Shown here: one piece after another, positions 45,803 through 59,271 of the stretch
How positions within the stretch are numbered: the stretch's first letter is position 1
Layout of the letters: each line of letters opens with the position of its first letter
Assembly: GCF_000204055.1 (NCBI RefSeq)
Contig: NW_006768765.1
Location: forward strand, 1-64,000
Direction: 5' to 3'
Source: Melampsora larici-populina 98AG31
Taxonomy: Eukaryota; Basidiomycota; Pucciniomycetes; Pucciniales; Melampsoraceae
Length of the DNA stretch: 64,000 bases
Translations under genes and position numbers: made by a program
Notes under the pieces: model-generated
What the model was told of the DNA's origin: nothing
Databases searched by the model: none
What the model saw: only the letters and a program-made list of their open reading frames with translations

Positions 45803-47535
45803 ATGCCATCCTCGGGTCATACAGCTCAGCTTGGACTTTGGCGCGAAATCGTTTCGAAACGTCACCCGGAGACTGAGCCAGTGGATCAACATCTCGGTTT
45901 CATTCGAAAGCGGTTTGATGAACTTGACTCGGGAGGATTTGTTTGGTCCAAGAAGTCGATTCTTGATATCTTCCTTCAAATCGGTATCTCAGACAGCCCA
46001 CGTGGTCCTATCTCATCCGTCCGCAGGAAACTCAAATCACCCGCCTATCAACAGTTTGAACTTCCATCGGATGAAGTCGAAAAAGCCATTCAAGACAAGG
46101 AATTGAAAACTGCATCTCGTCCCCGAGGCCTCGTGGATTTACCCAATGAGGTCATTGAAAATATAATTAAAATTCTCGATTGCATGGCTCAGTTCGAAGC
46201 TAAGGATGTTGGAGAAAAAAAGGAGAGCGCCATGGTGAACATCTGTGGTCTAGATGAAGAAGAGGGATACTGGACCTACTTACATCGAAACCCACCAGTG
46301 TTGAATAGCATTCAAGCCTTTGCACTCATTTCGCGTGAAATACATCAATTATGTCGACCATGGCTTTGGCGAGTGAGTCATCTTCAAAGTAACTCGTTCA
46401 ATACTCAATCCTGTCTGATCATGATATCACTCATGCCAATTTTCAGAAACTAGAGTTTCCTTCTTCCCTTCCTGCACCAATGGATCTTTGGACCGAAGAT
46501 ATTCTAATCAGACAAGGCTTTTATGTCCGAGCTCTATCAATTTCACTCTCCTCAAACTGCAGTAAACCTCCTGGTGAATATAACGAGTATCCACCCCTCT
46601 ACGATAATCTCGTTTGTAAAGAGTCTCATGATGACATCGAGGAACAGATCTCTCCAGAGAATGTAAGGGCGCTGTTGGATCGGTGCCCTAACCTATCTAC
46701 ACTAAAGATTTCGTATGAATGCGCTGAAGATAATGAAGACGAGGGCGGAACAACAGCTTTTCTATTGGATTTAATTCCATTACTAACAAGTCTCAAACAC
46801 CTTCGAAAATTCACGTTGAACGATGTACACGACCAGATAACTTTGAATGATTTCCCGTTAAAACTTGTTTGTGCTCTACCTTTGCTTGAGTCGCTCACAT
46901 GGCGTGGACTTTCAGATCAACGAAACCTTGGGGATGGTTCTTTTGGATTTAATCTGTCTAAGCTCAAATTCTTATCACAATTACATTTAGCAAGAGTTGA
47001 CAATGTAGATGAAAGTTGGTGCCTTCATGATTGGCCAAAGACAATTACTGATCTTTCATTTTGGGATTGTGGCGGTGTATCACCAAGTTCAGCCCATCGG
47101 ATCGTCCATCACATTGCACCTTGCGTAACAAAGCTTCAGCTGCGCTCTTCCAATATATTCGGCCATGATACATGGGCCATTGATTCCAACTGGTATCCTC
47201 AACTTCGTTTCTCTCTTCCATTACTGGCTGATTTGGAGATATGTGCCCGGAGCACTCAGTCACTCAACAGCTTTCGAGACTGCAATTCCATAAGCTGTCT
47301 TCGTTGGCCTTTTTGGTCATCAGACCATTGTCGGTCACTTAAAAGTACTCTCCTTCAAGGTCCTTGGCCTCAGCTCAAGAAGGTGGTTTCAAAACGGCAA
47401 CTTTGGCACGAACTTCCAAACTACGATTTTCAACCTGAAGTGCTTGAGGACATATTAATTTCATTGGAGGAGCATTGTGCACAAGCCAATATCAAAGCCA
47501 TCATAGACCGGCCTTATCCGCCAGCAAGAAGATGA
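45803..47535 (+). CDS. F-box protein with leucine-rich C-terminal region
   Basis: Two exons, 45803-46372 and 46447-47535, with a GTGAGT..TTTCAG intron in phase 0. The product is 552 residues. An F-box core starts at about residue 110 (LVDLPNEVIENIIKIL), is split by a loop, and ends AFALISREIHQLCRPWLWRKLEF, with the final Trp typical of fungal F-boxes. The C-terminal 350 residues have irregular Leu-rich segments (LSTLKISYE, LRKFTLNDV, LESLTWRGL, LKFLSQLHLA) like degenerate leucine-rich repeats. Known role of the family: substrate receptor of SCF ubiquitin ligases through Skp1. The substrate is unknown. The first ATG of the frame is used, and no signal peptide is present. Confidence 0.85.
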
Positions 47536-49617
47536 TCGAAATGCTGCAGGTAGATCCAATTTTTCATTTAAAATGAGAGGTTTTGATCTTCCCTGATTCA
47601 ACACTTTGTACCACATTCTTTTAGACTTTCCTGGCCTGAAGTTTCTAACATTTTGGTTGTCTTTCTTGTGTACCACCAAGAATGAGTGAAGGGAGACCTG
47701 TCAGAACAACTTTTATCACCTTACTCATCTCTTCTCAACATATGCTCTTTCCTGTAAATTCAGAGCCTTTAAATTTGTAACTACTAGACCTTGAGACTAA
47801 ACCAACATATGATTTCTTACTCCTTTCATTTCATCATTCCACCTTTTTATTTGTACAATCCATACAATAAACATAACACAATCCTAAGACAATACATACA
47901 AAGCTTCCAAGCTCATTGAAGTTTCAAGACATTTTTTAATTAATGACTTTAAATTTCATTTGAACTCAATCCAAACATCCTCCTGGCAGGCAAACAAAAT
48001 TGAGTCAAACTTGAACAAAACTTAAAACTACAAATGCTGATTATTGATGTCAACCAAAACCTTCTACTATGTTATTGATATTTGTCCAAGATCAAAATGT
48101 CTTTGTTTGTCTCTATCTCCAACTATTCCACTGTCTTTGCACTTCTATTTTGATTGTATGCTTGCTCCTGTATTCCAAACACCATTTTGAGCCCTGGTAA
48201 AGTCACTTCCCACCTTGCCACTGTGATATCATTTAAGATACATATCAAATTAAACTGACACCCAGACAATCATCTTTATAATGGTCATCTTTGAGATCAA
48301 GAGGATGCACCCCAATCCAAGGGAAATGTAGGGGTGAGGGGACTTGTTCCCGGGCTCATTGTCACATATATCATCCCTTCTAAGCACTATGCTCCTCAGT
48401 TTCTATGTGAAGGTTTTGTGTGCAATTGTGAGAAAAAGAACTGTTTTAACATGCTTCAGATAAAGAAGATTGTGTATGTATGTGTAAATAGGTACATCAT
48501 TGAAGTTTATCCATAATCAAAATCACTTCACTTGTTGATCCTGTCAACATTTGCTACTTCTTTTCCATCTCTTTTTCGAATTAAAAAAAAAGAAAAACCC
48601 TTTCTTTTCATATATCTCCAATTGTTTCCCTACCTCATTGATGCTATCCACAACCTTTTCTAATAAAACTCCGGAGAGGATCATAACAACCCGAGAGGGG
48701 CTTGTTTTACCCACAATGGACATGGGTACGCCTAGGATTATGGATGGGTTTGCTTTCAAAGCCTACAATGTCACATCTTATCCGTCCTCAATACTTCACT
48801 CACGCTGGATGTAGTTCCGCAAGTCAACTATTGCTAGAGATCAAAAAGGAAAACCAATCCCCGTCAACTGGTTGACCCACGATTCTTTGGCATCTGTTCT
48901 CTTGATCTATTGGGATCCCCGATTCCTACGATTCTCACAGGGAACTTCAAGTTTTTTTTTCGAAACACCTCTTTTGTCATGGCAAACGTAGGCTACATTC
49001 AAGTCATCAATCACCTTAATGACCGCAGGACACTTTCAAGTGATCCGAGCAGGTTTTTATCTCCCAGTGCAGATGAAGTATGTTCAAAGGTAGAAATGCG
49101 AGCTTCAGAGTTTCTTTGAAAGGAATTGGTACGTGATACACCACCAGAATCACTAAAAAGACCGAACATGACCAATGAAGGTCAGTTTGTTATAAAGAAT
49201 CCAAGTTGAGAAGCGTCCTTTTTTGGTGGTAAAGAGGTCCAAATCCGGTAACACGGTAAATAGCATGCAAGAACGGAAGAGATGAAGGTGATAATCGGTG
49301 AATGACGTCACATTGGTAATGGAGTAAAACTAAAAACAGAGAAAGCAGATATCTTCGTACGGATCAAACCAAGGACAAATCCTAATGAAGAAAATCAAAG
49401 AAGATGGATTGTATGTTGATATAAGGCTTGATGGATTAAGATTTGATGAGACAAAACTAGATAAAAGTTGAGGATGAATACCAATTTGGGTAAGATTCCG
49501 AAGTTGGTAATCAACCAGATCACTCTCTTGACCTTATAGCTTCATTCACTTCCTCATTGACCTTAAACGATCAGATTCATTTTCATTCTCAACTAGTATT
49601 ACCTCCATCGTTCAAAG
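47536..49617. other. Intergenic region with old repeat remains
   Basis: No supported gene. Around 48640-49120 the + strand shows coherent but fragmentary frames (RIMDGFAFKAYNVTSYPSS, VINHLNDRRTLSSDPSRFLS) in different frames. They are distantly similar to 43707-43889 and probably belong to a decayed mobile element or gene family. Confidence 0.45.
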
Positions 49618-51935
49618 ATGTCGCAATCATATTCGCAATCCAGTCAGACAAGTCGTAGTATTGCGTCCACAAGGAACAGTATACTTATCAAGCGTGCTAC
49701 TGCATCCAATGATCTCAAACCATCAGATATCCTCATCGAGCGATTTCAGGTCTGGAAGTCGGTTTGTGATACTTTGTTAACATTCTTCAAAGGTCAGCTC
49801 CAAATCTGTCGACTTTTGAATCAGAACCCGACGTGAGCTGAAGCCTGACATTGTTACGCTGATACGTAGGTGTCAATCGTGTTGAACAAGAGACTTCAAA
49901 CGAGCTTCACCGTTTGGGAAATGCTGTCCATGAAGTCCTACCGCTGAGAAGTAGCCAGTTTTTGGACGAAGGCGGTCTACAGGACATCTTATACGGTGTC
50001 CGAGAAAATACTCGAATCATAGCTGAGGAGCACGATGCACTGGCAAAGATCGTCCATTCCTCAATCGTTCTACACCTCCAGAAACTCAAAACCGAGGTGA
50101 AACTTCACATTCGTAACATCATAGAAGACACGGGTAAATTGGCAACTTTGGTCGCTAGCGAGCGAGAGTCGTCCACTCGACTCATCACATCCTTGACACG
50201 TTCCATTGCGTTTGCTACACACAGCCCTTTGAACCTTGAAGGCCGACAAGACCCATGGCTTTGCAATCAACTTGTAGTCGAACAACTTCGAAAACAAGTT
50301 CAAGAAGAAAACATGCTACAGAAAAGTATATTGATCATGCAAACCAATAGCGCTCAGTTTGAAGAAGGTTTAGTTCGGTTCGTTCATAGCACTTCATGAA
50401 AACCTGTTTAAATCTTGAGATGGTACATCGTACTCATTGCGACCTTGTTCTTCTTGTAGTGCTATCCAAAGTATCTGGGCTGTTTACCACGAGTACAATA
50501 CTCGTAAATCGGGTGAAGTGTACAACCGTTGGGCGAATTCCGCTAATTTGATCGATGCCATCTCACCTACCACCGAGTGGGAAGCATTCAGCTCTCGCGA
50601 GGACTGTTTGCTTGACCCTGATACACCTCTTCGAAACCCTCAAAAGATAAATTATCCTGGCATGGGAGATCCTTGTACAATTCCGATTCATCAAGGAATA
50701 CTTTGGCGTAAAAAGAGGTAGGCCTTCCGATCTCAATATCTTCCTAGTCTATTCCTATAAATTTTTGGTTTATATGAAGGTATTTCTGACTTTCGATTAC
50801 CTACATACAGATATACAAGGTCTTACGGTGAAGGCTATTTTGTCATAACACCAGCTGGCTACCTGCATGAATTTAAATCATCTGACATAAAAAAAAGTTC
50901 AACACCAGAATTATCGATTTTCTTACTTGAATGTACTTTAGGAGCTCCAACTCATTCTCAATCACGTACACCAAAATTCAATTTGATTCTTGGAAAAAAA
51001 TCAAAATTCAATCGAGAACAAGCTTATACATTTCGTGCTAAGAATCATGATGAATTAATGATTTGGTGGAATGCTTTAAAAGAATTATGTAAAGTTTATT
51101 TGATCAGTTCTATTCCTCAAGAGAGAGGTGTAGATGTGCAGGCCGCGGTACGAGCAGTAGGTTCGTAAGACGATTGATCATCTAGTACAAGTTCAAAATA
51201 AACACATCAGATTTTCTGACCTACGAGTTTTTTTGCAGGTTATGGACCCGAGGAGGAGGAGGAAGAAGTGTTTGAAAGTGAAGAAGAAATTCACAATCGA
51301 ATGGAGAGTGTGGAGATAGTGCGGCTGGAAGCTCGCAGAGGTAGTTCTCAAGGAGATGAGACTTCTACTCATGTCAACGAGAGATTTAGCTCGACATTAT
51401 CAGCGGTAAGAAAATCGCCTTTCCTTTATATCCTTTTAAGATGAACTTATCCCTTTGGCATTTCAGTCTAGCACGATTTCAGACATACCAACTTACCATA
51501 CAAGCCTCGACCCCAGAAGTGAAGCCTGGTCTGCTGATGTAAGTCACACTTTAGTTCTCTCAATGGGCCTAGTGCTGAACAATCCCTTATCTTTCCAGGA
51601 GGAAGATGGCGCCTTGGAAGAAGATGTAAGTTTATTGCAACATTGATTCTCAGAATGAGCGTGATCCACTTTATATATGAACTGATCTCTCCACTATTTC
51701 TTGTAGTCTGATTTACATGTAAAGGAAGAACGCAAAGAGTCCCCCTCTGAGCTCCAAGCGGGTAAGCATCTTTTCACATAAGCAATTTAATAGCCAGATA
51801 AGCTGATAATTTGTTCTTACAGTTGTAGACTTCAAGGAAGATAAAATATCAGAAACGTCTAAATCCAAAAGTGAAAGTTCTGATATTACTATGACTGGAA
51901 TCCTATCAAGATTTACTGAGAGCTTTATCAGATGA
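49618..51935 (+). CDS. Slm1/Slm2-like BAR-PH domain protein
   Basis: Exons: 49618-49792, 49870-50377, 50460-50717, 50811-51160, 51239-51405, 51467-51538, 51599-51625, 51707-51761 and 51823-51935. They sum to 1725 nt (574 residues). A Ser-rich start leads into a long helical region of F-BAR type (DILIERFQVWKSVCDTLL, then residues about 60-290). A PH domain follows at about 300-420 (IPIHQGILWRKKR, GYFVITPAGYLHEFKSSD, AYTFRAKNHDELMIWWNALK). The tail is acidic (PEEEEEEVFES) and ends in SRFTESFIR. Known family role: PtdIns(4,5)P2-binding plasma-membrane proteins that act downstream of TORC2 in actin and sphingolipid control. The exon 2 donor (GTTCGT at 50378) was chosen by phase because the unspliced frame ends in a stop. 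Four short 3' exons (27-113 nt) are the least certain. Confidence 0.83.
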
Positions 51936-54272
51936 TATTAATCTTTCTTAATCAAATTTACTACACATATATTACTTTTTTAATCTTTGGTTGCTTCATG
52001 TGATAATTTGTATCATCACATCCACATTTAATCAATCTTAACCTGTTTCTTTATTTCTTTGTAGTTGTGATCATTTATAATCTTGATCAGTTTTGATCAT
52101 TCACATGAACAATTGTGCATTTGTAACATAATCTTGAAATTTTGTCCCAATGTCTTTTACTAGGTTTCCAGGAGTGAGTATGTTGCTTGATTTTGATGTG
52201 ACTTCCTTTGAACTTCACTTCACTTGAAAAGTGTCATGAGACCTAAGACAGCTTTGGTGAAAATCCATAATTCTACGGTTGCTGTTTGCTCAGCATTCTC
52301 GGATCACGGTCTTGTATTCCCTTTACATCGGGGCCGCTTTACAATGCTGCCTTGGATACTGGCCTCCGGTCCAATTATGCTGACAGTTCTGTGAAACCAT
52401 ATTTTTTTGGTGGTTTTTCAAAGCTATCATATCACTCTTTGTTTTATTGACAAAGACAAAATAAGGGCAAATGTGTGTATTTGATGTGATATCCACTTGC
52501 TTATTTAGCCCGTTTTGCCAGAAATCAATTATCATTTTGACAACAAAATTTGATGCCATATCAGTATGACTTGGGAACACTTCTTTTAGTTCTTGCTCTG
52601 ATAAGTAGGCAGGGGGCAATGTTGCAAAAAGGTAGGGGGATACATACATCAATTTCACTTTTGATGTATAGATCTGATGAGTATCAATCTTCTAATCAAA
52701 GGGCATAGACTGCTTTATTTTCGGGTTATGATTCTGGAATTGCAAGATTTCACTGATGATACACTCTTTTTTCAGATCTTGTCCATCACCCCTGGGCCCT
52801 GTTAGACTCAAATTGATACAATAAATATTCATGCCTTATAAAACAAAAACTATGATGCATGGTTCAAGTGAAAGATGAGTTCTGTAACAAAAGACCTGCT
52901 GGATTGATACATGGTTTCATGAGTTGTAAAAACACTACTGTGGATGCAGGTAACAGCAAAGCCACCTTAACTCTCGTTTTAGGTTTACCAACCACAGATC
53001 ATATATCATACTGATGGTTGCCATCTTTGCCCTTGGTAAGGACAGGTAAGGACATAATAATTTGTAGTTTACACTGCACCCAGAAAGTAGCGGGGAATAT
53101 TATTATTACAGCCAAGACTCAATCTAGAATACATACAGTCAATTCACAAAAGCTTGACCAATTTTGCCCGCCAAACTCGAGCAAATTGGCGGGGAATTTG
53201 TGACAAGCTTTCTCGAAATGACTGTAATATATCACACAGATCCCCACCCATAGTCTTAATATTATGCCCCACCAAGGGGAACCATCAGTGTGATCAAGCT
53301 CAGTTGAATCAGAGTTCAGAGAATAAGCTCTTGGAATAGTATTTAGAGCCACCGTCAAATTTGAAAGATGAACAAACTCGCCATGGTTTTGGGTGCATTT
53401 TGCAATTGTTTGCCCTGTGCAATAGATGATGAAGCCAGATTTTCACCATGAGAAATCCGATCCACGGCATAACACCCTCTCCGACGTGACATCGAACTCT
53501 CATCTCATCTGTGTAAAAGATGTGTTATACCGTTTAACTAACACTTCCTATTCAGAGGGAATTCCTGCTTAGTGCTGACGACTTTTCGTGATGATATGGC
53601 ATAGATTGTCTTGTGAACTGTTTCATCTTTCATCTCTTTTTTTGTATTGATGAATAAGATTGGATCAATAATCCTTAAACAAATGATAGTATTAGAACTT
53701 GCTCTGTACATGTGATCATGGTATATGAGGGAACAAACAGTTGAGTTACGATAATGGAACAGCAATATGCAGGACAGCAGTATAACAAAGGGAACTCTTA
53801 TAACGAAGCGGAAATGATCTCAAAAGGTCAAGTGCTTGTTCCTGTGAAGGCTTTGACACACGATCTTGCCTTTTGATTCTTTATCCAGCTCGTGCTGTGT
53901 TGGACACAAAATCGATTGTACGCGCATGGGACTTGGAACCAAAAAAGAATTTCGATATCGAGCGGTGTTGGAATTGACTCATCCTCATATTCATGTTCTC
54001 AAGTTGAAACGTTGACTTGATTAAGTTCTGATTGAATATCAATTGTAAGCTGTGAGTCGAAACAGGTTATACCTCTCTAGGTTTTTTTATGCATTGCTCT
54101 AAGTGCCTCCTGGGCCGAATCTCTAGGTGGAAGCACGCTGTCGGCCGTAAATACGTTCTCCGACCTGGATTATGCTGCAAGTAAAGCTGCGGTTCAAGCC
54201 AAGTTGCTACTAAGTCCCTGACCAGACTTCAATCGTAACGCCCTCTTTCTGATCGATATCGTCCTGATCAAG
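51936..54272. other. Intergenic region
   Basis: No supported gene. A minus-strand frame at 52323-52658 (111 codons; ELKEVFPSHTDMASNFVVKM) is coherent but isolated and may be a remnant of a repeat gene. Other frames are short. Confidence 0.45.
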
Positions 54273-56264
54273 ATGAAATACTTCATTTGCCTCTTTCAGC
54301 TGCCTCTTACGATCCTGTCCTCGATAGAATACGACCTCCTTGGGGAAAGCCGTTACTTCATGGAGCAAAAACGAGATCTTGCAGAGTCAAGTTCAACTAC
54401 GTATACGTTGCATTCAAGAAAACATTTTGAACTGCTTGATACCAGCAACATACCGTTAGAATATCGCGCAAGCCCACCAATACCAAGACCCAGTGCAAGG
54501 AATCTTGAGCCATACAAAGACCTAGTTTCCGCGGCACTAGAGTCCTCACTTCCGGGTACTTTACCCCGACTATTCAAGAGCGCATCTCGGCCAAACATTT
54601 TTGACTCTCCGGATAATTTTTCAATGGCCGAGGCTTTTCGCAAGGGGTCTGATCTAGAAAAATGCATCAACACTGCACTCGATGCTTTACATCGAGCAGA
54701 TTTGTCAAGAAAGGAGAGGATATGGACTTTGGCTATCCTTGATGGTCTCCAGGCTTCTCTTCCAAGGGGAGAGTTGCAGCCAATGAGGACGGATATTCTA
54801 GAGGGACCCGTGAGACGAGGAGCTTTCGAGCTACACCTAATCAGAGGTATATCTTGACTATATTCATGCCTTCCCTTCAATGATTCATGAGAAAGATATG
54901 TACTGAATTTTCATTTTGACTCGTCTTCAAATTTTAGGACAAGGAATTGATCTGCTACCAATTGCGCAGAGGATGTGCAATCCAAAAGCTCTCCCATCAT
55001 TGCCTATCAGTACGTTATCATTCTACAGGTACCAAAATAATAACTGAACGTAAAATTTTATGGGTTTCAGGTCTGATAGAGGCCCTTCAGAGAGCGGAAC
55101 TTTTGGCAGCTATGCAGAAAGCAATCAAAACCAAAATTGTACCCCGCTTGAGTCAGAGTGGTAGGAAGCTACATGACATGCTTGTTCAAGCAGCATTACC
55201 ACTGGATAAGGACCAAGCTGTGAGATTCGTATCTACATTTGAAGAACATTGGAGTCGACATCTTGATTTAAGTCTAGAAACACGTTGGGCCTATGACATC
55301 CTCAATCATATGTTGAGATATGATGTCAATGTGAGGAGGTATACTGAATGGCGATTTACGATTGATGGATTCTTCAAGACAAACTCTCAGAGATTCTGGG
55401 CTTCAACAGTTAAAGCAGACATCCTGAGAATCATTCGAAAGGCATCAAACGATCCTTATATCACAAACATCTTGCAGCCTTTCAAAAAGGATACCCCAGC
55501 AGATTTTTCTCATTTCAAACATGTGATCGACTCTTTCAAAGTGCAAAACCACGCGATTCATAATTTTCAGGAACAGCAGTACGGGATATCTCCTTTCAAG
55601 ATTCAAGAATATCTTGAAGATCAGAATATCATTCTTGGAGTATTATACAAAGCAAGTGCACATAATCCTCATGAAGTTGTTCCTTATTTGAATAGTGAAT
55701 TGGACTACAAAAGTGAGCTTTTGCCTATCTTAATATATAAGAAATTTGATGCCCGTATCCAAATCTTCTCTATAATTCCTGTGGGATTTTGATATACCGT
55801 TAAGATCCTTTGGAAAAATAGAGGGACATTATTGATAGCTGACATGTTTTTGTGATGAAAACAAACTTCAAGATGATATATTTAGGTTCAAAAGACTACC
55901 TCAATTTGACGATCCACGAGAGGAAGACCAAGAGAATGAATGCTCCATTTGCATGCAGCATTTTCTGGTTGGACAGCGAGTTCTTCGGTTGCAATGTACC
56001 AAACGAAAAACGCACGATTTTCATGAACAATGTCTCAGGGTAAATAAAAATGATGTCTTTAGAGTGAAGACAAGATAGCTGATCGCTTGTGATTTTTTGT
56101 TTGGATTCAATTGATGCTTTCGCAAAATTAAGCCCTGGCTCAATCAAGGAGAAAACACTTGTCCCTATTGTCGCCAGACGATCAAGCTCAGGAAATTCAC
56201 GCAATATGTCTTCTGGTCAGAAAATCAATCTTCACGTCCGGCCAAAAGGAAGCGTGTCCGATAG
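54273..56264 (+). CDS. RING-H2 finger protein with N-terminal signal peptide
   Basis: Model: 54273-54846, 54938-55009, 55071-55712, 55873-56039 and 56133-56264, summing to 1587 nt (528 residues). Residues 1-19 form a hydrophobic leader (MKYFICLFQLPLTILSS). Residues about 20-425 are mostly helical with no known motif. A RING-H2 finger lies at about 453-500: ECSICMQHF, then HDFHEQCL, then NTCPYCRQ. The C-terminus is basic (RPAKRKRVR). RING-H2 proteins are E3 ubiquitin ligases; a leader plus RING would place it in the secretory system or outside the cell. The link between exons 3 and 4 (donor GTGAGC at 55713, acceptor at 55872, 160 nt) is inferred. If it is not spliced, the first frame ends at 55792 without a RING, and the RING exons would be a separate or broken gene. 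Confidence 0.68.
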
Positions 56265-57751
56265 ATCCGTTCCATGTAATCTTCTCTTACTGAATATCCT
56301 AGCACTTCAAATTCTTTTGTGTACCTGTCATCTCTCTTGAGCTGTTTTTTTTTTTTGGCGATTTTGTGATTTTCATTTGTGTTATTAGTCATCAAATAAG
56401 TCTTAAGATAAAATCAATGAAAAACCATGCATTGGATGTGCTGTGTTTCAGCTTTCTTCCATGACTGTGCGGCAAGAGAGCTCAACAAGATATTCCACAA
56501 GTGAGAGTAAAACAGGAATGTTGAAGGAAAATTTGAAGAAATACCTGAACATATTCATAAGTGACAAATCATCAATAACCACAATAAGCATTTTCTTGCT
56601 AAGAAGTGCGCCTAGGCGCGTCCTGGCCAGAATGGCGGCGTGTGGGCGCGAAAATGGAATGATACAAGGCAATCTCAATTTCTGCACTAAAAGTATGAAC
56701 ACACGTCAGTCTGAAAGATGGTCTACCCTCAGCCCAAATGAAGCATAGAATTCTGAACACCTTTCTATGATTGAACTGCCAGAAGAGTGAAGAGTGCACG
56801 CCGCACAGACACACAGCTTCCCTATGTAGGTTCAATCTTCCCCTGCAGCCTTTTGCTTGATCCTTTTTGTATTTGATCATACCTCTCATGCATTGACTTT
56901 GTGAATTTTCTGCCTTAGATGATACGTGAGCTCATCCCAAGAACTTTCGACACGAGTTAGATGAAAGATCAACTATCCGAGAGCTGATTTGAAGAAGATT
57001 ATTGAGCTGGCTCACCACAGACAACTGATGATACATCCTTAGGCTCACCAGGATCATGGAAAAGGCTAGCCTGGGCAAAACAAACAGCTTGCAAGACATG
57101 CAACGACATTCATCGACCAACATGCAAGTTCAGCTCACAATTAAAGAGTGGCACGGAAATACCACAGATGATTAGGCATCCATGACGTTTATACCACTTT
57201 CGAATCTCTTCGTCATTGCGTCTGTGTTTTTCACTCTTTGCGGATGTTTTTGATCGTCCCATTTCTGAAAACAGCCATTATTGCTGGTGCTCAGAGTCAC
57301 TCTCACCGCTTGAGGAAATGCCGGATCAAGTCATACCGCATCACGCACCTCATAATTTCCCAATTGACTCGAACGTGCAGCTCGGTAGTAACTAAGAGCA
57401 CATACGCACAATTTTTTTCCTTGTCTTGTTTATTGATAATGAACAGCAGCAGAACCGAGGATTTGAGCTCAGATAAATGTTGTCGTATGTTACCCCTTTC
57501 ACATCACATTCATCCCTCAAATCCACTCAGCATCAATTTCAAAGTCTCCTTGTTACTCCGAATTCACACCCATCCAGTTCATCATTCTCAAAGATCTAGT
57601 CCGTAACACATACGTGTCAAATCCTTTGTCATCAGTCACTCATTTTACCGTGAGTACTGCCTCCATTCCCTATGCCTCAGCTGCATTTATTTCGCTCTAT
57701 CGAACTCCCGTACTTATTTTGGTCTTTTCTTGAGAACAGAACCTTTTCATA
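56265..57751. other. Intergenic region
   Basis: No supported gene. Small frames at 56443-56748, 56599-56889 and 57238-57606 lack motifs or splice continuation. The promoter of the small secreted protein lies at the right end. Confidence 0.5.
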
Positions 57752-58186
57752 ATGAATCTTAAAGCTCAAGTTTTCATCGTGATGGCTTTACTACATGTTG
57801 CAATTGCTTCTGTCCTCCCAGCCCGATCCGTCCAGACAGCGTCACAAACAGTCTCGGTCCACGATTCGCAAGAGACTTACGTTTCTCAAGATGATGAAGA
57901 GGTTAATTATCATTCCAACATACCCACCACCCATCAAAGCTATGAAAACTCTGCAAGCTCTAGCACAGTACAAACAAAGGGGAAAACAGGCGGTTTCAAC
58001 TATCGGTTCACAATGCCAGGTGGTATGAAGATGTCAAGTATGACGACGTCCGGTAGTATGAAGATTCCAAGTTTCCCAGCGGCCGGTGAAGTCAAGATGC
58101 CAGCTGTTCCATCCACCGGCTACAACTCTACAGATGCACCAACTACTAGCGCTAAATACCCAAATATGAGATATTGGAAAGCATAA
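57752..58186 (+). CDS. Small secreted protein, cysteine-free
   Basis: A single uninterrupted frame of 144 residues. Residues 1-19 form a clear signal peptide (MNLKAQVFIVMALLHVAIAS) with likely cleavage near Ala18-Ser20. The mature part is rich in Ser, Thr, Gln and Asp, has no Cys, and carries one N-glycosylation site (NST). Its C-terminal third has three Gly-Met/Val-Lys-centred imperfect repeats (GGMKMSSM, GSMKIPSFP, GEVKMPAVP). No family was recognised. Size, secretion signal and lack of homology fit a candidate secreted effector or wall-associated protein. This is inference from features only. Confidence 0.7.
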   Translation: MNLKAQVFIVMALLHVAIASVLPARSVQTASQTVSVHDSQETYVSQDDEEVNYHSNIPTTHQSYENSASSSTVQTKGKTGGFNYRFTMPGGMKMSSMTTSGSMKIPSFPAAGEVKMPAVPSTGYNSTDAPTTSAKYPNMRYWKA

Positions 58187-59271
58187 CAACCTTTCACCCG
58201 GTACTTGACCTTCATTAGGGATGTTTATTCGATTTACGACTTTATCTACACTACATGTTGTTGACTTGTTCATTGAATAATGATTTGTGTGCTTCGATTT
58301 GTGCTTCTTTTGCTGTGCATCAAGAGTCCTAATCACTTACATATTTTCATTCTTCTCAATCTCATGCATCTGTCTTTTTTTTCTCTCTTAATCTATTCTC
58401 ATTGTTGAAGACCGATTTCCTAGACTTCGGTTTGAATGTTGGTACTCCAATTTGACCTTTTCTATTACCTTCATTGTAGCTCTATTGATTCTAATATTTG
58501 TACACTGCTGATTTGCTCCTTGGACTTTAACTAGCTCGCTTAATCAAGTTGTTCATGTGCTCGATAAATGATTATTGTTTCAATGAGGGCAAGGTGGAAT
58601 ACTGAACTCATCATGAACCATGTATCATTGCTTTCCTCACTATGAGTCACTAAAAAGGAGCAATCAAACATATAAGGAGCGTATGACTTTGTATTTCACT
58701 GATTGTTGAGTTTGCAGATGAGTGAGAGCACTTGGTATATATGTGTACAAGGCTGCAATTGATTCACAAATGAATATCATTGATGATCAACTTATGGTTG
58801 TTAGGAAGATAGCCAAAAGAGTCGTCTCCATGAAGAAAATCCCCCCGACCCTCTCGTTGTCTTAGCCGTAACCAGTAATGGATACGAGACTGTTCATCAA
58901 GAACTGATTTGTTGGTATTTCGGTTTTTCGAGGGCGAAATGAAAAGTTTGAGTGCGATAATTTGAAGAGCGCTGATTGGTCAAGAAGAGATTTCATGACC
59001 GTAAACTGTGACAGGTGTGGTATCAATCCGTGAAGCTCCGTTATTTTTCATGTGATTGCTGTGTTCGGTCGATCGGGTTTTTAGTAAGCCGGAAGAAATC
59101 GATCGAATTGAATTTAGTGGTGATAGGCTTAGCTGATCCATAGCAACCTACCAACTGACTGATCAAAACTCAACATCATCTTCCTGATTTCCTCTTTACC
59201 TTACTTTACACTTTTCTTCATCGCGTCTTCCTTAACCTCATCTCTTTACTGTGGAGCTTGTTTGGTTCAAG
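58187..59271. other. Intergenic region upstream of aconitase
   Basis: No gene recognised. The aconitase promoter and a pyrimidine-rich leader (CTTCCTTAACCTCATCTC) end at the ATG. Confidence 0.5.

Noticed and set aside
52323..52658. 111-codon minus-strand gene
   Set aside because: Coherent sequence but no splice-supported extension, promoter or known motif; kept only as a note in the intergenic entry.
54353..54880. 175-codon minus-strand frame
   Set aside because: Antisense shadow of the first exon of the RING-H2 gene; no homology signs.
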